DNA from: Paenibacillus sp. FSL H8-0332
GTDB lineage: Bacteria > Bacillota > Bacilli > Paenibacillales > Paenibacillaceae
Assembly: GCF_037963835.1 (NCBI RefSeq)
Contig: NZ_CP150145.1
Location: 868,001 to 932,000 of the forward strand
Direction: 5' to 3'
Length of the DNA stretch: 64,000 bases
Shown here: positions 1 through 8,571 of the stretch, one piece after another
Layout: each line of letters opens with the position of its first letter
Position numbering within the stretch: position 1 is the stretch's first letter
The notes under the pieces: generated by a model
The model's input: only the letters and a program-made list of their open reading frames with translations
Told to the model about the DNA's origin: nothing
The model's database searches: none
Program-made: the position numbers and the translations under genes

Positions 1-1308
1 GATGGTGCCATCAACTATGTCTATTTGGATATGACCGCCAACGGAAAAGAGGATTCCATACTGAAAAATATTGGAACGGCTGTATTTCAAGCTAAGAACA
101 GCGGCACGTTCAGCATCTCTTCAAGCGGCTTCATTATAACGAACAAAGATGCGACACACCGGTACATTGAACCGGTTGAAGATGTGCAAATCATTGTGGG
201 CACTGGAATAAAGGACCCCTCAAAATCTCTATTATATGAAGACATTGTTGCTGCAAAAGCTTTACTTGCTTCAGTTACTATTGCGGATAATCCCAAAAAC
301 ATCTACTATCCGGATCATTGGTATCCGACAAAATCCGCTCAAAAATTGAGAGATGTGATTGCCGGGGCTGAGGCTGTTTTTAATAACAAGGATGCGCTGG
401 CGTCGGAAATCACTGAAGCTATTGAAAAGCTTAGCATTGGTGTTTCCGATTTCGAGAACTCCAAAATTGTCGGCCCGAAACGTTGGGCTGCTCCGGCTGA
501 CAATACCACAGTCAATAACACCGCAGTTGATCTGTACTATTCCGTTAAAGCTTCTGTTAAAGGCGGAAATGGCAAAATTGCCGAGGGCTTTGAAGCTCAG
601 ACCATTCGCGCAACAACCTCTGCAACCATCAGAATGATTCCGGATGAAGGGTTTGAAACAGAATATATTTTTGTCAACGGTGACAAATTTATAGGCCATG
701 ACATTTACACCATTCCAGAGGTTAGCCGGGACACCCTTGTGGTTGTTACCTTTGCGAGAAAAACTCCTTTTACAGATATAGCACATGACGATTGGTTCTA
801 TTCTTCTGTAAGATATGTTTACAACAAGGGACTATTCACAGGAACCTCTGGAACGGAATTCTCACCCTCCGGGAAAATGAGCCGTGCCATGCTGGCCACT
901 GTAATCTATCGCATGGAGAATAAACCGAATGTTAAATTTGCAAATGTATTCTCTGATGTTCAAAGTGGCCGTTGGTATTCAGATCCGGTGATTTGGGCAA
1001 ATCAAAGCAAAATTGTTAACGGGTATGATAAGGGTAAATTTGCTCCTAATGATGCCATCACCCGTGAGCAAATTGCTGTTATGCTGCATAGATACGCAAA
1101 GGTTAAAGGTGTTGACCTTCAAGCAAAAACTTCAAGCCTGAGCTCCAAAGATGCAAATAAAATTTCAGGCTATGCCAAAGAGTCCATTACTTGGGCTGTG
1201 TCCAAGGGCATCATGAAGGGCAACACGGATTTGACTATAAATCCTTCGGGTCTTGCAACCAGAGCGGAGGTTGCCACTATGCTCGAAAGGTTTAATGAGT
1301 TGAATTGA
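1..1308 (+). CDS. SLH-domain cell-surface protein, 5' end outside window
   Basis: The frame is open from base 1, so the true start lies upstream and only the C-terminal 435 codons are seen. Three S-layer homology repeats fill the C terminus at about codons 255-305, 315-370 and 378-432; each has the pattern F-x-D followed by a W/Y, a G-x-F/N-P core and a T/S-RA or T-RE turn (for example ITREQIAVMLHRYA). SLH triplets anchor exported proteins to secondary cell wall polymers. The upstream part (codons 1-250) has a short FIVAR-like helical segment near 75-140 and a beta-rich stretch; I cannot assign an enzyme. Base composition is more AT-rich than the following operon. A terminator follows at once. 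Confidence 0.85.
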   Translation, partial: DGAINYVYLDMTANGKEDSILKNIGTAVFQAKNSGTFSISSSGFIITNKDATHRYIEPVEDVQIIVGTGIKDPSKSLLYEDIVAAKALLASVTIADNPKNIYYPDHWYPTKSAQKLRDVIAGAEAVFNNKDALASEITEAIEKLSIGVSDFENSKIVGPKRWAAPADNTTVNNTAVDLYYSVKASVKGGNGKIAEGFEAQTIRATTSATIRMIPDEGFETEYIFVNGDKFIGHDIYTIPEVSRDTLVVVTFARKTPFTDIAHDDWFYSSVRYVYNKGLFTGTSGTEFSPSGKMSRAMLATVIYRMENKPNVKFANVFSDVQSGRWYSDPVIWANQSKIVNGYDKGKFAPNDAITREQIAVMLHRYAKVKGVDLQAKTSSLSSKDANKISGYAKESITWAVSKGIMKGNTDLTINPSGLATRAEVATMLERFNELN

Positions 1309-1323
1309 ATATAAGATGAATAC

Positions 1324-1366
1324 AAACCAAACTGACTTAGAGCTTCTCTTTGTCAGTTTGGTTTCT
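1324..1366 (+). terminator. Rho-independent terminator after SLH gene
   Basis: A 13-bp perfect inverted repeat, AAACCAAACTGAC and GTCAGTTTGGTTT, flanks a 15-base loop, and the downstream side runs into TTTCTTT. It lies 16 bases after the stop of the SLH gene. Confidence 0.85.
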
Positions 1367-1410
1367 TTATGTGAACTTTGATGAAGCTGTGAAAAATGGG
1401 AAATAAATCC

Positions 1411-1446
1411 TCGGCAGACCCGGGTTCCGGGTCTGCCGATCTTTTA
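1411..1446 (+). terminator. Second hairpin terminator
   Basis: The arms TCGGCAGACCCGG and CCGGGTCTGCCGA form a 13-bp GC-rich stem with a 3-base loop, followed by TCTTTT. It may be a back-up terminator for the SLH gene or may insulate the lacI promoter. No gene is seen between it and the first terminator. Confidence 0.75.
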
Positions 1447-1635
1447 AAATGGACGGCACCAGCTTTTGGATTGACGGATATTTAGAACGGTGGTAATATT
1501 AACCCAAAGTAAAAACCTTTAAACTTTTGTAAAGATTAATAAGGTTTATATTGAGACAAAGCTGACATTAAATGTTCTATTATCAGTGAGGAAAAGGATA
1601 TATCATGATATGTAAGGAATTTTTTATTTTCACTG

Positions 1636-1657
1636 AAAGTTTAATCGTTTAAACTTT
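1636..1657. promoter_or_regulatory. LacI-family operator upstream of the sugar operon
   Basis: An almost perfect 22-bp palindrome centred on CG: left half AAAGTTTAATC, right half GTTTAAACTTT, with 10 of 11 positions symmetric. A central CG flanked by AT-rich symmetric arms is the usual shape of LacI/GalR-family operators. It ends 26 bases before the lacI-type start codon and would cover the transcript start or leader, so autoregulation of the operon is likely. A second short palindrome, ATATCATGATAT, lies at 1600-1611. Confidence 0.7.
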
Positions 1658-1683
1658 AGAGTGGAGGAGGCGGGTAATCTAAG

Positions 1684-2673
1684 ATGAATATTCATGATGT
1701 AGCCAAAAAGTCAGGGCTCTCGGTAGTGACTGTATCCAGAGTGCTAAACCACTCACCGTCTGTGCGTGAGTCCAATAGACAGAAGGTGCTTAAAGCGATG
1801 GAGGAGCTGAATTATCAGCCCAATTCCGCAGCGCGGAGTCTGGTACGCGGCAAGACGGGAGTCATCGGGATGTCGATTAACAACTTTAACGATTCTTTCT
1901 ATGACCGCGTAATTCGTGTGGTCAACCGCAAGCTGACGGAGCAAGGGTATTTCTTGGCGTTATCCATTGCCGAGAATGAGGATGAAGGGGATAACTTCCT
2001 GTTTCAGAAGGACCGTGTGGACGGGATTATCCTGTTGTCCCCGCTGGAAGAGGAAGCATCTGTAGAGGAGCTGAAAAGAAAAAACATTCCGTTTGTATTG
2101 CTGGATAACCAGTTCCAGCATGAGGATGTTCCCAGTGTCGTGGTCGATAATTACCAGGGCGGTTATGAGGCAACCAAGCATTTGATTAATCTTGGACACA
2201 CGCAGATTGCCTTTATCGGCGGCCCTTCGGTATTCCTGAGCGTTGCGGAACGTAAGCGGGGGTATAGCCAGGCACTGGAGGAAGCAGGGCTAACGTCGTT
2301 CGGCACAGATTCCTGCGGGTTCACGGTGAGCGGGGGGTATGAGGTCGCCAAACGCTGGGTCCGTGAAGATAAGCTGCCGACAGCCTTTTTTTGCGGAGAT
2401 GACTTCATTGCTCTTGGAGTAGTCCAGGCGCTGCGCGACGAGGGGATTCGGGTCCCCCATGATCTCTCGGTCGTGGGATTCGATGATCAGCAGTTCGCAG
2501 GCGAATTCTACCCGCGGCTCACGACGGTCAGGCAGCCTGAGGCGCAAATGGGCAGCATCGGGGTTGATCTGCTGATGCAATTAATCCATGGGGAGGTGAT
2601 GCCGCCCGCTGTAACGAAGCTCGCTCCTCAGCTTCTCGTGCGCGAATCGTCAGCAAATGTAAGATTAACCTGA
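1684..2673 (+). CDS. LacI-family transcriptional regulator of the adjacent sugar operon
   Basis: 329 residues. The N-terminal 50 residues carry the LacI helix-turn-helix (NIHDVAKKSGLSVVTVSRVLN, where the first 20 are typical) and hinge helix; residues 60-328 match the periplasmic-binding-protein-like effector domain, including VSVVGFDDQQFA near residue 260, a conserved family signature. A GGAGGAGGCGGG ribosome site precedes the ATG. It is the first gene of a co-directional run extending to 10.3 kb, and a CG-centred palindrome sits just upstream. It probably represses this operon and is released by a sugar or sugar phosphate; the inducer cannot be read from sequence. Confidence 0.92.
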   Translation: MNIHDVAKKSGLSVVTVSRVLNHSPSVRESNRQKVLKAMEELNYQPNSAARSLVRGKTGVIGMSINNFNDSFYDRVIRVVNRKLTEQGYFLALSIAENEDEGDNFLFQKDRVDGIILLSPLEEEASVEELKRKNIPFVLLDNQFQHEDVPSVVVDNYQGGYEATKHLINLGHTQIAFIGGPSVFLSVAERKRGYSQALEEAGLTSFGTDSCGFTVSGGYEVAKRWVREDKLPTAFFCGDDFIALGVVQALRDEGIRVPHDLSVVGFDDQQFAGEFYPRLTTVRQPEAQMGSIGVDLLMQLIHGEVMPPAVTKLAPQLLVRESSANVRLT

Positions 2674-2694
2674 ATATTAGGAGTGAAATGATCT

Positions 2695-3666
2695 GTGAAG
2701 TATTACTTGGGAGTGGATGCTGGGGGCAGCAAAACCTATGCCATGATTGCAAGTGAACAAGGTCAGGTTATTGCTGTAGGCCGGGGAGGAAACGGAAATC
2801 ACCAAAAGAATTGCGAGCAGGCAGAAGAGAGTTTACAGCAGGCGGTATCGGAAGCGGTCATGGCGTCAGGGTTGACGAGGGACCAGCTGGAGTATTCCTG
2901 GTTCGGAATGGCAGGAGCCGACAGAGAGGCTGACTTCCGGATTCTGCGGCCGATCATCAGCCGCCTCAGCCTTCCCCGGACGGAGATTTCCTGCGATACC
3001 TGGAATGCACTGCGCTCCGGCACCGGGGAGAATTATGGAGTTGTGCTGATTTGCGGTTCAGGTGTGAATTGTGCCGGCAAGAATCCGCTGGGCGTGATGC
3101 ATCAATGCGGGGGGTTCGGTTACCGGTTTGGTGATTTTGGCGGCGGCTATGATCTAAGTATGGAGGTATTCCGTAGCGTGATGCGGGCGCATGATGGAAG
3201 AGCGGGCAAGACGGTGCTGACAGAGCGCTTAACCCGGCGGCTGGGCTATTCCAGCGTTACGGAGCTGCGGGAGGAGTATCTGGATCATTACCGGGAATTA
3301 CCGGCTGATATTGCCGAGCTGCTGTTTCAGGCGGCAGAGGACGGGGACCAGGTTGCCACTGAGCTACTGATCAGGCAAGGCGATGAGCTGGGACTGGCTG
3401 CGGCGGCAACGATCCGCCAACTGGCGATGGAGAAGGATACTTTTGACGTTGTACTGGCCGGCAGCCTGCTGACCAAGGGAGACCGCTCGGGAATCATCAA
3501 GCGCGCCATTGAGCAGAGAGTGAAGCAGTCGGCGCCGGGTGCCACCTTGAGGATATTAAACCGTGAGCCGGTGGTTGGTTCGGTCGTTCTGGCGATGGAA
3601 AGCAGCGGAATGGATGTGAATCATGAAATCCTGGACCGCCTGTCTCTGGAGCAGGTAATCAAATGA
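2695..3666 (+). CDS. BadF/BadG-type sugar kinase (GlcNAc/glucosamine kinase-like)
   Basis: 323 residues, GTG start with TAGGAG ribosome site at 2679-2684; the nearby ATG at 2688 is out of frame. The N terminus YLGVDAGGSKTYAMI is the phosphate-1 loop of the ASKHA fold; a second glycine loop VLICGSGVNCAG lies near residue 120, FGDFGGGYDL near 145 and VVLAGSLL near 255. These match the BcrAD/BadFG ATPase family that includes N-acetylglucosamine and glucosamine kinases. It overlaps the GH4 gene by ATGA. Given that neighbour, the substrate may be an imported glycoside or an amino sugar rather than free GlcNAc; that part is inference. Confidence 0.85.
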   Translation: MKYYLGVDAGGSKTYAMIASEQGQVIAVGRGGNGNHQKNCEQAEESLQQAVSEAVMASGLTRDQLEYSWFGMAGADREADFRILRPIISRLSLPRTEISCDTWNALRSGTGENYGVVLICGSGVNCAGKNPLGVMHQCGGFGYRFGDFGGGYDLSMEVFRSVMRAHDGRAGKTVLTERLTRRLGYSSVTELREEYLDHYRELPADIAELLFQAAEDGDQVATELLIRQGDELGLAAAATIRQLAMEKDTFDVVLAGSLLTKGDRSGIIKRAIEQRVKQSAPGATLRILNREPVVGSVVLAMESSGMDVNHEILDRLSLEQVIK

Positions 3667-3689
3667 AAATGGTGAAGGAAGGTTCTATC

Positions 3690-4988
3690 ATGGAGGAAAC
3701 ATTGAAGCTGGTTGTAATCGGAGCCGGGTCATCGTATACACCTGAGCTTATCGAGGGGATTATCAAGCACCATCAAGAGCTGCCCATCGGCGAAGTATGG
3801 CTCGTGGATATTGAGGAAGGGCGGGAGAAGCTGCATACGATTGCGGAACTAAGCAAGCGTATGATTGCGGAGTCCGGCCTGCCGATAACGTTAACGGAAA
3901 CGCTTAACCGCAGGGAAGCCATCGCCGGAGCGCACTTTGTCTGCACACAGATCCGGGTAGGCATGCTGGAAGCGCGGAAATGGGACGAATTGATTCCGCT
4001 GAAGTACAATGTGATCGGTCAGGAGACGACAGGCCCCGGAGGGATGATGAAGGGCCTGCGGACGATCCCGGTCATTCTCGATATTTGCAGGGATATGGAG
4101 GAGCTGGCCCCAGAGGCCTGGCTGCTGAATTTCACGAATCCGGCGGGCATGGTGACCGAGGCGGTACACAAATATTCTTCGGTTAAGAGCGTAGGGCTGT
4201 GCAACTCTCCCATCGGTTTTCAAAAGTGGCTCTCCGAGTTCTTCGGACTTCCTATTGACAAGATCTATGCGGAGTTCGTGGGCATCAATCACCTGCACTG
4301 GGTATCTGATGTCGTGATTGACGGAAAGAGCAAGCTGCAGGAGCTTATTGACTATCCTCAGGATTACAAGGCCAGCAATGTACCGTTTGATTCCTGGGAC
4401 CACCGGTTCCTGAATGGGCTGAAAGCGATCCCTTCCTATTATCTGAGCTATTACTATATGACAGACGAGATGCTTGCGGAACAGAAGGAAGCGGCAGCAT
4501 CGACCGGCTCGCGGGCTGAGGTGGTGAAGCAGGTGGAGGAAGAGCTGTTCGAGCTGTACCGGAACGTAGAGCTGAAGGAGAAGCCGAAGCAGCTGGAGCA
4601 GCGCGGCGGAGCCTATTATTCGGAGGCGGCGGTACTGCTGATGCGGTCCATCTATAATGATTCGCGCGATATTCAGACGCTGAACGTACGAAATAACGGA
4701 ATCATTGATTTCCTGCCGGATGATGCTTCCATCGAGGTGAACTGTCTGGTGACCAAGCAAGGTCCGCTGCCGGTCCCGCTGCGCCGCATTCCACAATCCG
4801 TCAGAGGTCTGCTGGCGGCGGTTAAGCAATATGAGAGTCTGACCATCGAGGCAGCCGTTCGCGGAGACCGGGACATTGCCCTGCAAGCCCTGGTGCATCA
4901 TCCGCTGGTCCCTTCAGTCACCGTAGCTGAACAGCTGCTGGATGAAATGCTGGAGCACAACAAACCATTTTTGCCATTATTTCATTAG
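3690..4988 (+). CDS. Glycoside hydrolase family 4, 6-phospho-beta-glucosidase type
   Basis: GH4 enzymes hydrolyse glycosides by a redox mechanism using NAD and a divalent metal. The N terminus has the Rossmann loop VVIGAGSSYTPELIEG; FTNPAGMVTEAV (near residue 155), GLCNSPIG (metal cysteine) and GINHLHWV (metal histidine) are in family order. The GLCN-P form fits 6-phospho-beta-glucosidases (LicH/CelF) rather than the GLCH form of alpha-galactosidases. I take ATG 3690 as start because GGAAGG lies 8 bases upstream; an in-frame ATG at 3663, overlapping the kinase stop, would add 9 residues. Cytoplasmic. It would need a phosphorylated substrate, which the adjacent kinase could supply. Confidence 0.9.
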   Translation: MEETLKLVVIGAGSSYTPELIEGIIKHHQELPIGEVWLVDIEEGREKLHTIAELSKRMIAESGLPITLTETLNRREAIAGAHFVCTQIRVGMLEARKWDELIPLKYNVIGQETTGPGGMMKGLRTIPVILDICRDMEELAPEAWLLNFTNPAGMVTEAVHKYSSVKSVGLCNSPIGFQKWLSEFFGLPIDKIYAEFVGINHLHWVSDVVIDGKSKLQELIDYPQDYKASNVPFDSWDHRFLNGLKAIPSYYLSYYYMTDEMLAEQKEAAASTGSRAEVVKQVEEELFELYRNVELKEKPKQLEQRGGAYYSEAAVLLMRSIYNDSRDIQTLNVRNNGIIDFLPDDASIEVNCLVTKQGPLPVPLRRIPQSVRGLLAAVKQYESLTIEAAVRGDRDIALQALVHHPLVPSVTVAEQLLDEMLEHNKPFLPLFH

Positions 4989-5011
4989 ACTTACGCCGGA
5001 GGGGAAGACGG

Positions 5012-5938
5012 ATGAAGATGGCAGAGAAACCAAGGGTAAGGCACAAGTTTAGGGATCAGTTAGATTTACAGTCCATGGTTTGGCCGGGCATTATCTTTGT
5101 TCTTATATTCAGCTACATTCCAATGTATGGCGTGGTTATGGCCTTCCAGCAGTATGATATCTTTGGCGGCATAATGAAGAGTCCGTGGGTTGGATTTATG
5201 AATTTTAAAATGTTCTTTGAGGCTCCCGAGTTCTGGAATGTGATGAGAAATACGATTGTGATTAGCTTTCTGAAGCTGCTGATTACGTTCCCGGCCCCCA
5301 TTCTGTTTGCGCTCATGCTGAATGAAATCGGAAATATGGCATTCAAACGGTTCATCCAGACCGTCAGCTATCTGCCGTATTTTCTGTCCTGGGTCATTGT
5401 ATCCGGATTTGTATTCTCGCTATTATCCGTGGATAACGGAACGCTGAATTATTTGCTGGAACGGCTGGACCTGATCGTAGAACCGGTTAATTTTCTGGCG
5501 ATTCCGAAATACTTCTGGTCGATTCTGGTGAGTGTCAATGTGTGGAAGGAGATCGGGTTCGGGAGTATTGTCTATCTGGCCGCGATAGCGGGTGTTGATC
5601 CGGCCTTGTATGAGGCGGCCTCTATAGACGGTGCAAGCCGTTTTAAGCAGATCTATCTGATTACCCTCCCCAGCATTGCTTCTATTATTATCATCTTTAT
5701 GATTCTGGCCATCGGCAATCTGCTTAGTGCGGGATTTGAGGACATTTTGCTGCTGGCGACCAATCCAATCCTGCGGCCATACTCCGATGTCATTGACACC
5801 TACGTATACCGTGTCGGGATATTGAATGCCAGATTCTCTTATGCGACAGCGGTAGGACTGTTCAAAGCGGTGATCAGTGTAATTCTGCTGGTGACAGCCA
5901 ACAAAATCGCCCGCCGGGCAGATGTTAGTCTCTGGTAG
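5012..5938 (+). CDS. ABC sugar transporter permease, LplB type
   Basis: 308 residues with six predicted membrane helices. The opening VWPGIIFVLIFSYIPMYG is typical of the LplB/YtePQ branch of carbohydrate uptake (CUT1) permeases in Paenibacillus. The EAA loop that contacts the ATPase is EAASIDGASRFKQIYLITLP near residue 210. GGAGGGG precedes the ATG. It pairs with the next gene; no ATP-binding subunit is in the operon, so a shared MsmX-type ATPase elsewhere is likely. Confidence 0.9.
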   Translation: MKMAEKPRVRHKFRDQLDLQSMVWPGIIFVLIFSYIPMYGVVMAFQQYDIFGGIMKSPWVGFMNFKMFFEAPEFWNVMRNTIVISFLKLLITFPAPILFALMLNEIGNMAFKRFIQTVSYLPYFLSWVIVSGFVFSLLSVDNGTLNYLLERLDLIVEPVNFLAIPKYFWSILVSVNVWKEIGFGSIVYLAAIAGVDPALYEAASIDGASRFKQIYLITLPSIASIIIIFMILAIGNLLSAGFEDILLLATNPILRPYSDVIDTYVYRVGILNARFSYATAVGLFKAVISVILLVTANKIARRADVSLW

Positions 5939-5965
5939 ACCTACAATCTATAGGAGGAGTGAACA

Positions 5966-6856
5966 ATGAGACTAAGCCTGGGCGACAAAATCATGCAGCG
6001 GACGATCTATATCCTCTTGACACTGATGGCTGTTATTATGCTCTATCCGTTCTGGAATGCGCTTGTGATCTCCTTTAATCAGGGGAGCGATACGGCGCTG
6101 GGCGGCGTAACCCTGTGGCCGAGAGTGTACACCTTCGAGAATTATTATATTGTGTTTCAGGATCACCGCCTGCTGAACTCTTTTCTGATCACCGTCCTTA
6201 GAACCTTGAGCGGCACGGCCTTGTCGGTCTTCTTCACGGCCCTGTTAGCCTACGGCATGTCCAAAAAGACATTGCTGTACCGTAAGCAGTATATGGTCTT
6301 CTTCATGGTTACGATGTTCTTCAGCGGCGGGCTGATCCCCACTTATCTGCTCATCCGCTCTCTGCATATGCTGGATACCTTCTGGGTACTGATTATCCCG
6401 GGAATCATCAGCGTCTACAACATGATTGTAATCCGCACCTTCTTCGCTGCGCTGCCTGACGGGCTGGAGGAATCGGCCAAGATCGACGGCTGCGGCAACT
6501 ATGGGATTTTCTTCAAAATTGTCATTCCCGTCTCCGGCCCGGTCCTCGCTACGATTGCATTATTTACAGCGGTGGGGTACTGGAACGACTGGTTCACGGG
6601 AGCCATCTATATTACGAAGGACCCTCTGCTTCCTATACAGACGCTGCTGCGGCAAATTATGAACTCCAACATTATGACTGAGATCGGCTCATCGAATGCC
6701 ATTGCACTGGATCATATGAACCGGAATCGCACGGTCACCACGAAGTCATTGACCATGGCTACGATGATGATCGCCACTATCCCGATTATTTTGACGTACC
6801 CCTTTCTCCAGAAGTATTTTGTTAAGGGCGTACTGATCGGTTCATTGAAAGAATAG
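5966..6856 (+). CDS. ABC sugar transporter permease, LplC/YtcP type
   Basis: 296 residues, six membrane helices, with the second-permease pattern: the EAA loop EESAKIDGCGNYGIFFKIV near residue 175, VGYWNDWFTGAIYI near 210, and the C-terminal PFLQKYFVKGVLIGSLKE that is nearly diagnostic of this subfamily. AGGAGG lies 8 bases before the ATG. Partner of the preceding LplB-type permease. Confidence 0.92.
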   Translation: MRLSLGDKIMQRTIYILLTLMAVIMLYPFWNALVISFNQGSDTALGGVTLWPRVYTFENYYIVFQDHRLLNSFLITVLRTLSGTALSVFFTALLAYGMSKKTLLYRKQYMVFFMVTMFFSGGLIPTYLLIRSLHMLDTFWVLIIPGIISVYNMIVIRTFFAALPDGLEESAKIDGCGNYGIFFKIVIPVSGPVLATIALFTAVGYWNDWFTGAIYITKDPLLPIQTLLRQIMNSNIMTEIGSSNAIALDHMNRNRTVTTKSLTMATMMIATIPIILTYPFLQKYFVKGVLIGSLKE

Positions 6857-6891
6857 CAGTCTTTCATATCGTGTAGAAAGAAGGGGACAAC

Positions 6892-8526
6892 ATGCGCATT
6901 CGGTTGAAATGGGTATCGCTTCTGCTTACCGGCCTGCTGCTGCTCACTGCCTGCAGCAGTGGCGGGGAATCCGGCACTCCGCAGAACACAAGTGAGGGAG
7001 AGGCCGGGGCAGCCACAGATGACGGCGGCATTAAGCCTACTACCTTCAGCTTCTATGGGAACTACGACTGGCTTACAACAGCCTCTTGGGGGGAGAATGA
7101 GGCGACGAGATGGATTCAGGAGAACCGCAAGGTTACCGTTGAGCCGGTGCAATCCGGGGGGGCGGCCGCAGAAAAGCTTAACACGATGATTGTCAGCGGC
7201 GCTCTGCCGGATGTGATCTTCACGGACCGGGGAGCCACAGTGGAACGGCTGGTGCAGGCAGGAAGGCTGGTAGCGCTCGATGAGTATTATGAGAAGTATC
7301 CGAATTTCAAGAAATATGTAAAGGAATCCACCCTGAACCTGCTTCGTTCTGAGGACGGCAAAATCTATCAAATCCCCAACTGGTACACCTCCGGGCAGTT
7401 TGGCAACGGGGGCTATATGGTCAATAAGGATATCTATAACGCACTCGGCAGACCGAAGCTGGAAACCTTTGATGATCTGTATCAATATTTGCTCCTGGTG
7501 CGAGATAAGTACCCGGATGTAGTGCCTCTGGAGGTCGGTGAGAAGGGAGGCGGCCTTGACATTATGTACGGCGGTTTCAAGGAGAATACCACCAGCAAAT
7601 TCATCTCCCTTATGGGTTATCCTGAAGGCGACAGGCTGATCCCGATCTATGACGATCCTGCTTTTGAGGACATGATGCTCTATATCAACAAGCTGTTCCG
7701 CGAACGCCTGATCACCCAGGATGCGCTGCAGCAGGTCCAGGATGCGGTGAAGGAGAAGGTGAATACCGGCCGGGTAGCGGTCATGGTCGAATCCAACATC
7801 ACTACGTACGGCGCCGAGGGGCACCGGGCACTGACTGCGGGCAACCCGGACAGCGGATATGAGATTATTTGGCCGGTGCATAAGGCGGGAATAGACAAGA
7901 ATAAGGTGTTTGTCAGCGGCTTCGAGACACTGGGCTGGAACGTCAATGTCATTACCACCTCCGCCAAGAACCCGGAGGCCATCTTCGCCTACTATGACTG
8001 GATTACGGGTCCGGAGGGACAGAAGGTACTGTTCTTCGGTCCGAAGGGTCTATACTGGGATGAAGAGGATGCAGACGGCGCCCCGGTTCCGAACGAGAAA
8101 TACAAGACAACACCTGCTAATGAGCGTACGGAAACTATGCGGAAGTTCGAAGATTTCAACTGGGCGGGCAACACGACTCTTATTGATACGGCAAAAATGA
8201 GCCTGGAGGCTTCGCTTGCCGCCAACCAGAAATCATGGGAGACGGTAGCGCAGTCCACGGTGACCTGGAAAACCGCTCTGGATATTACGGAATTCGTGAA
8301 TACCGATCCGGTTCCCGATACGGAGATGGGGATCATCGCCCAGAATGTTCAGAATATTCATACCCTGGCTTTTGCCCAGATGGTTCAGGCGAAGTCGGAC
8401 GAAGAGGTGCTGTCCGCGCTGGAAACGGCTAGAAAGAACGCCAAAAAAGCCGGGCTGGATAAGCTACTCGAGTTCAAAACGCAAAGATGGCAGGAGAATG
8501 TCCAGAAGATTAACGCGAAGAAATAA
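6892..8526 (+). CDS. Extracellular sugar-binding lipoprotein of the ABC transporter
   Basis: 544 residues. A short signal peptide ends in the lipobox LLTACSSGG, so the mature protein is lipid-anchored at Cys21 outside the membrane. The size above 500 residues and aromatic-rich body (for example YGNYDWLTTASWGE) fit the LipO-like CUT1 binding proteins that accompany LplB/LplC permeases; these usually bind oligosaccharides or plant/cell-wall glycans. It follows the two permeases by 35 bases, with AGAAAGAAGGGG as ribosome site. The ligand is not identifiable by eye. Confidence 0.92.
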   Translation: MRIRLKWVSLLLTGLLLLTACSSGGESGTPQNTSEGEAGAATDDGGIKPTTFSFYGNYDWLTTASWGENEATRWIQENRKVTVEPVQSGGAAAEKLNTMIVSGALPDVIFTDRGATVERLVQAGRLVALDEYYEKYPNFKKYVKESTLNLLRSEDGKIYQIPNWYTSGQFGNGGYMVNKDIYNALGRPKLETFDDLYQYLLLVRDKYPDVVPLEVGEKGGGLDIMYGGFKENTTSKFISLMGYPEGDRLIPIYDDPAFEDMMLYINKLFRERLITQDALQQVQDAVKEKVNTGRVAVMVESNITTYGAEGHRALTAGNPDSGYEIIWPVHKAGIDKNKVFVSGFETLGWNVNVITTSAKNPEAIFAYYDWITGPEGQKVLFFGPKGLYWDEEDADGAPVPNEKYKTTPANERTETMRKFEDFNWAGNTTLIDTAKMSLEASLAANQKSWETVAQSTVTWKTALDITEFVNTDPVPDTEMGIIAQNVQNIHTLAFAQMVQAKSDEEVLSALETARKNAKKAGLDKLLEFKTQRWQENVQKINAKK

Positions 8527-8571
8527 TTCTTGTTGTGACCCGAATAAGACTATTATTATGGAGGCGTGTCT

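Noticed and set aside
3891..4901. 336-codon frame antisense to the GH4 gene
   Set aside because: Shadow of a GC-rich coding strand; product has no recognisable features and the GH4 motifs on the plus strand are complete.
6712..7881. 389-codon frame antisense to the binding lipoprotein
   Set aside because: Overlaps two well-supported genes, has no ribosome site and an unlikely composition rich in His, Arg and Leu.
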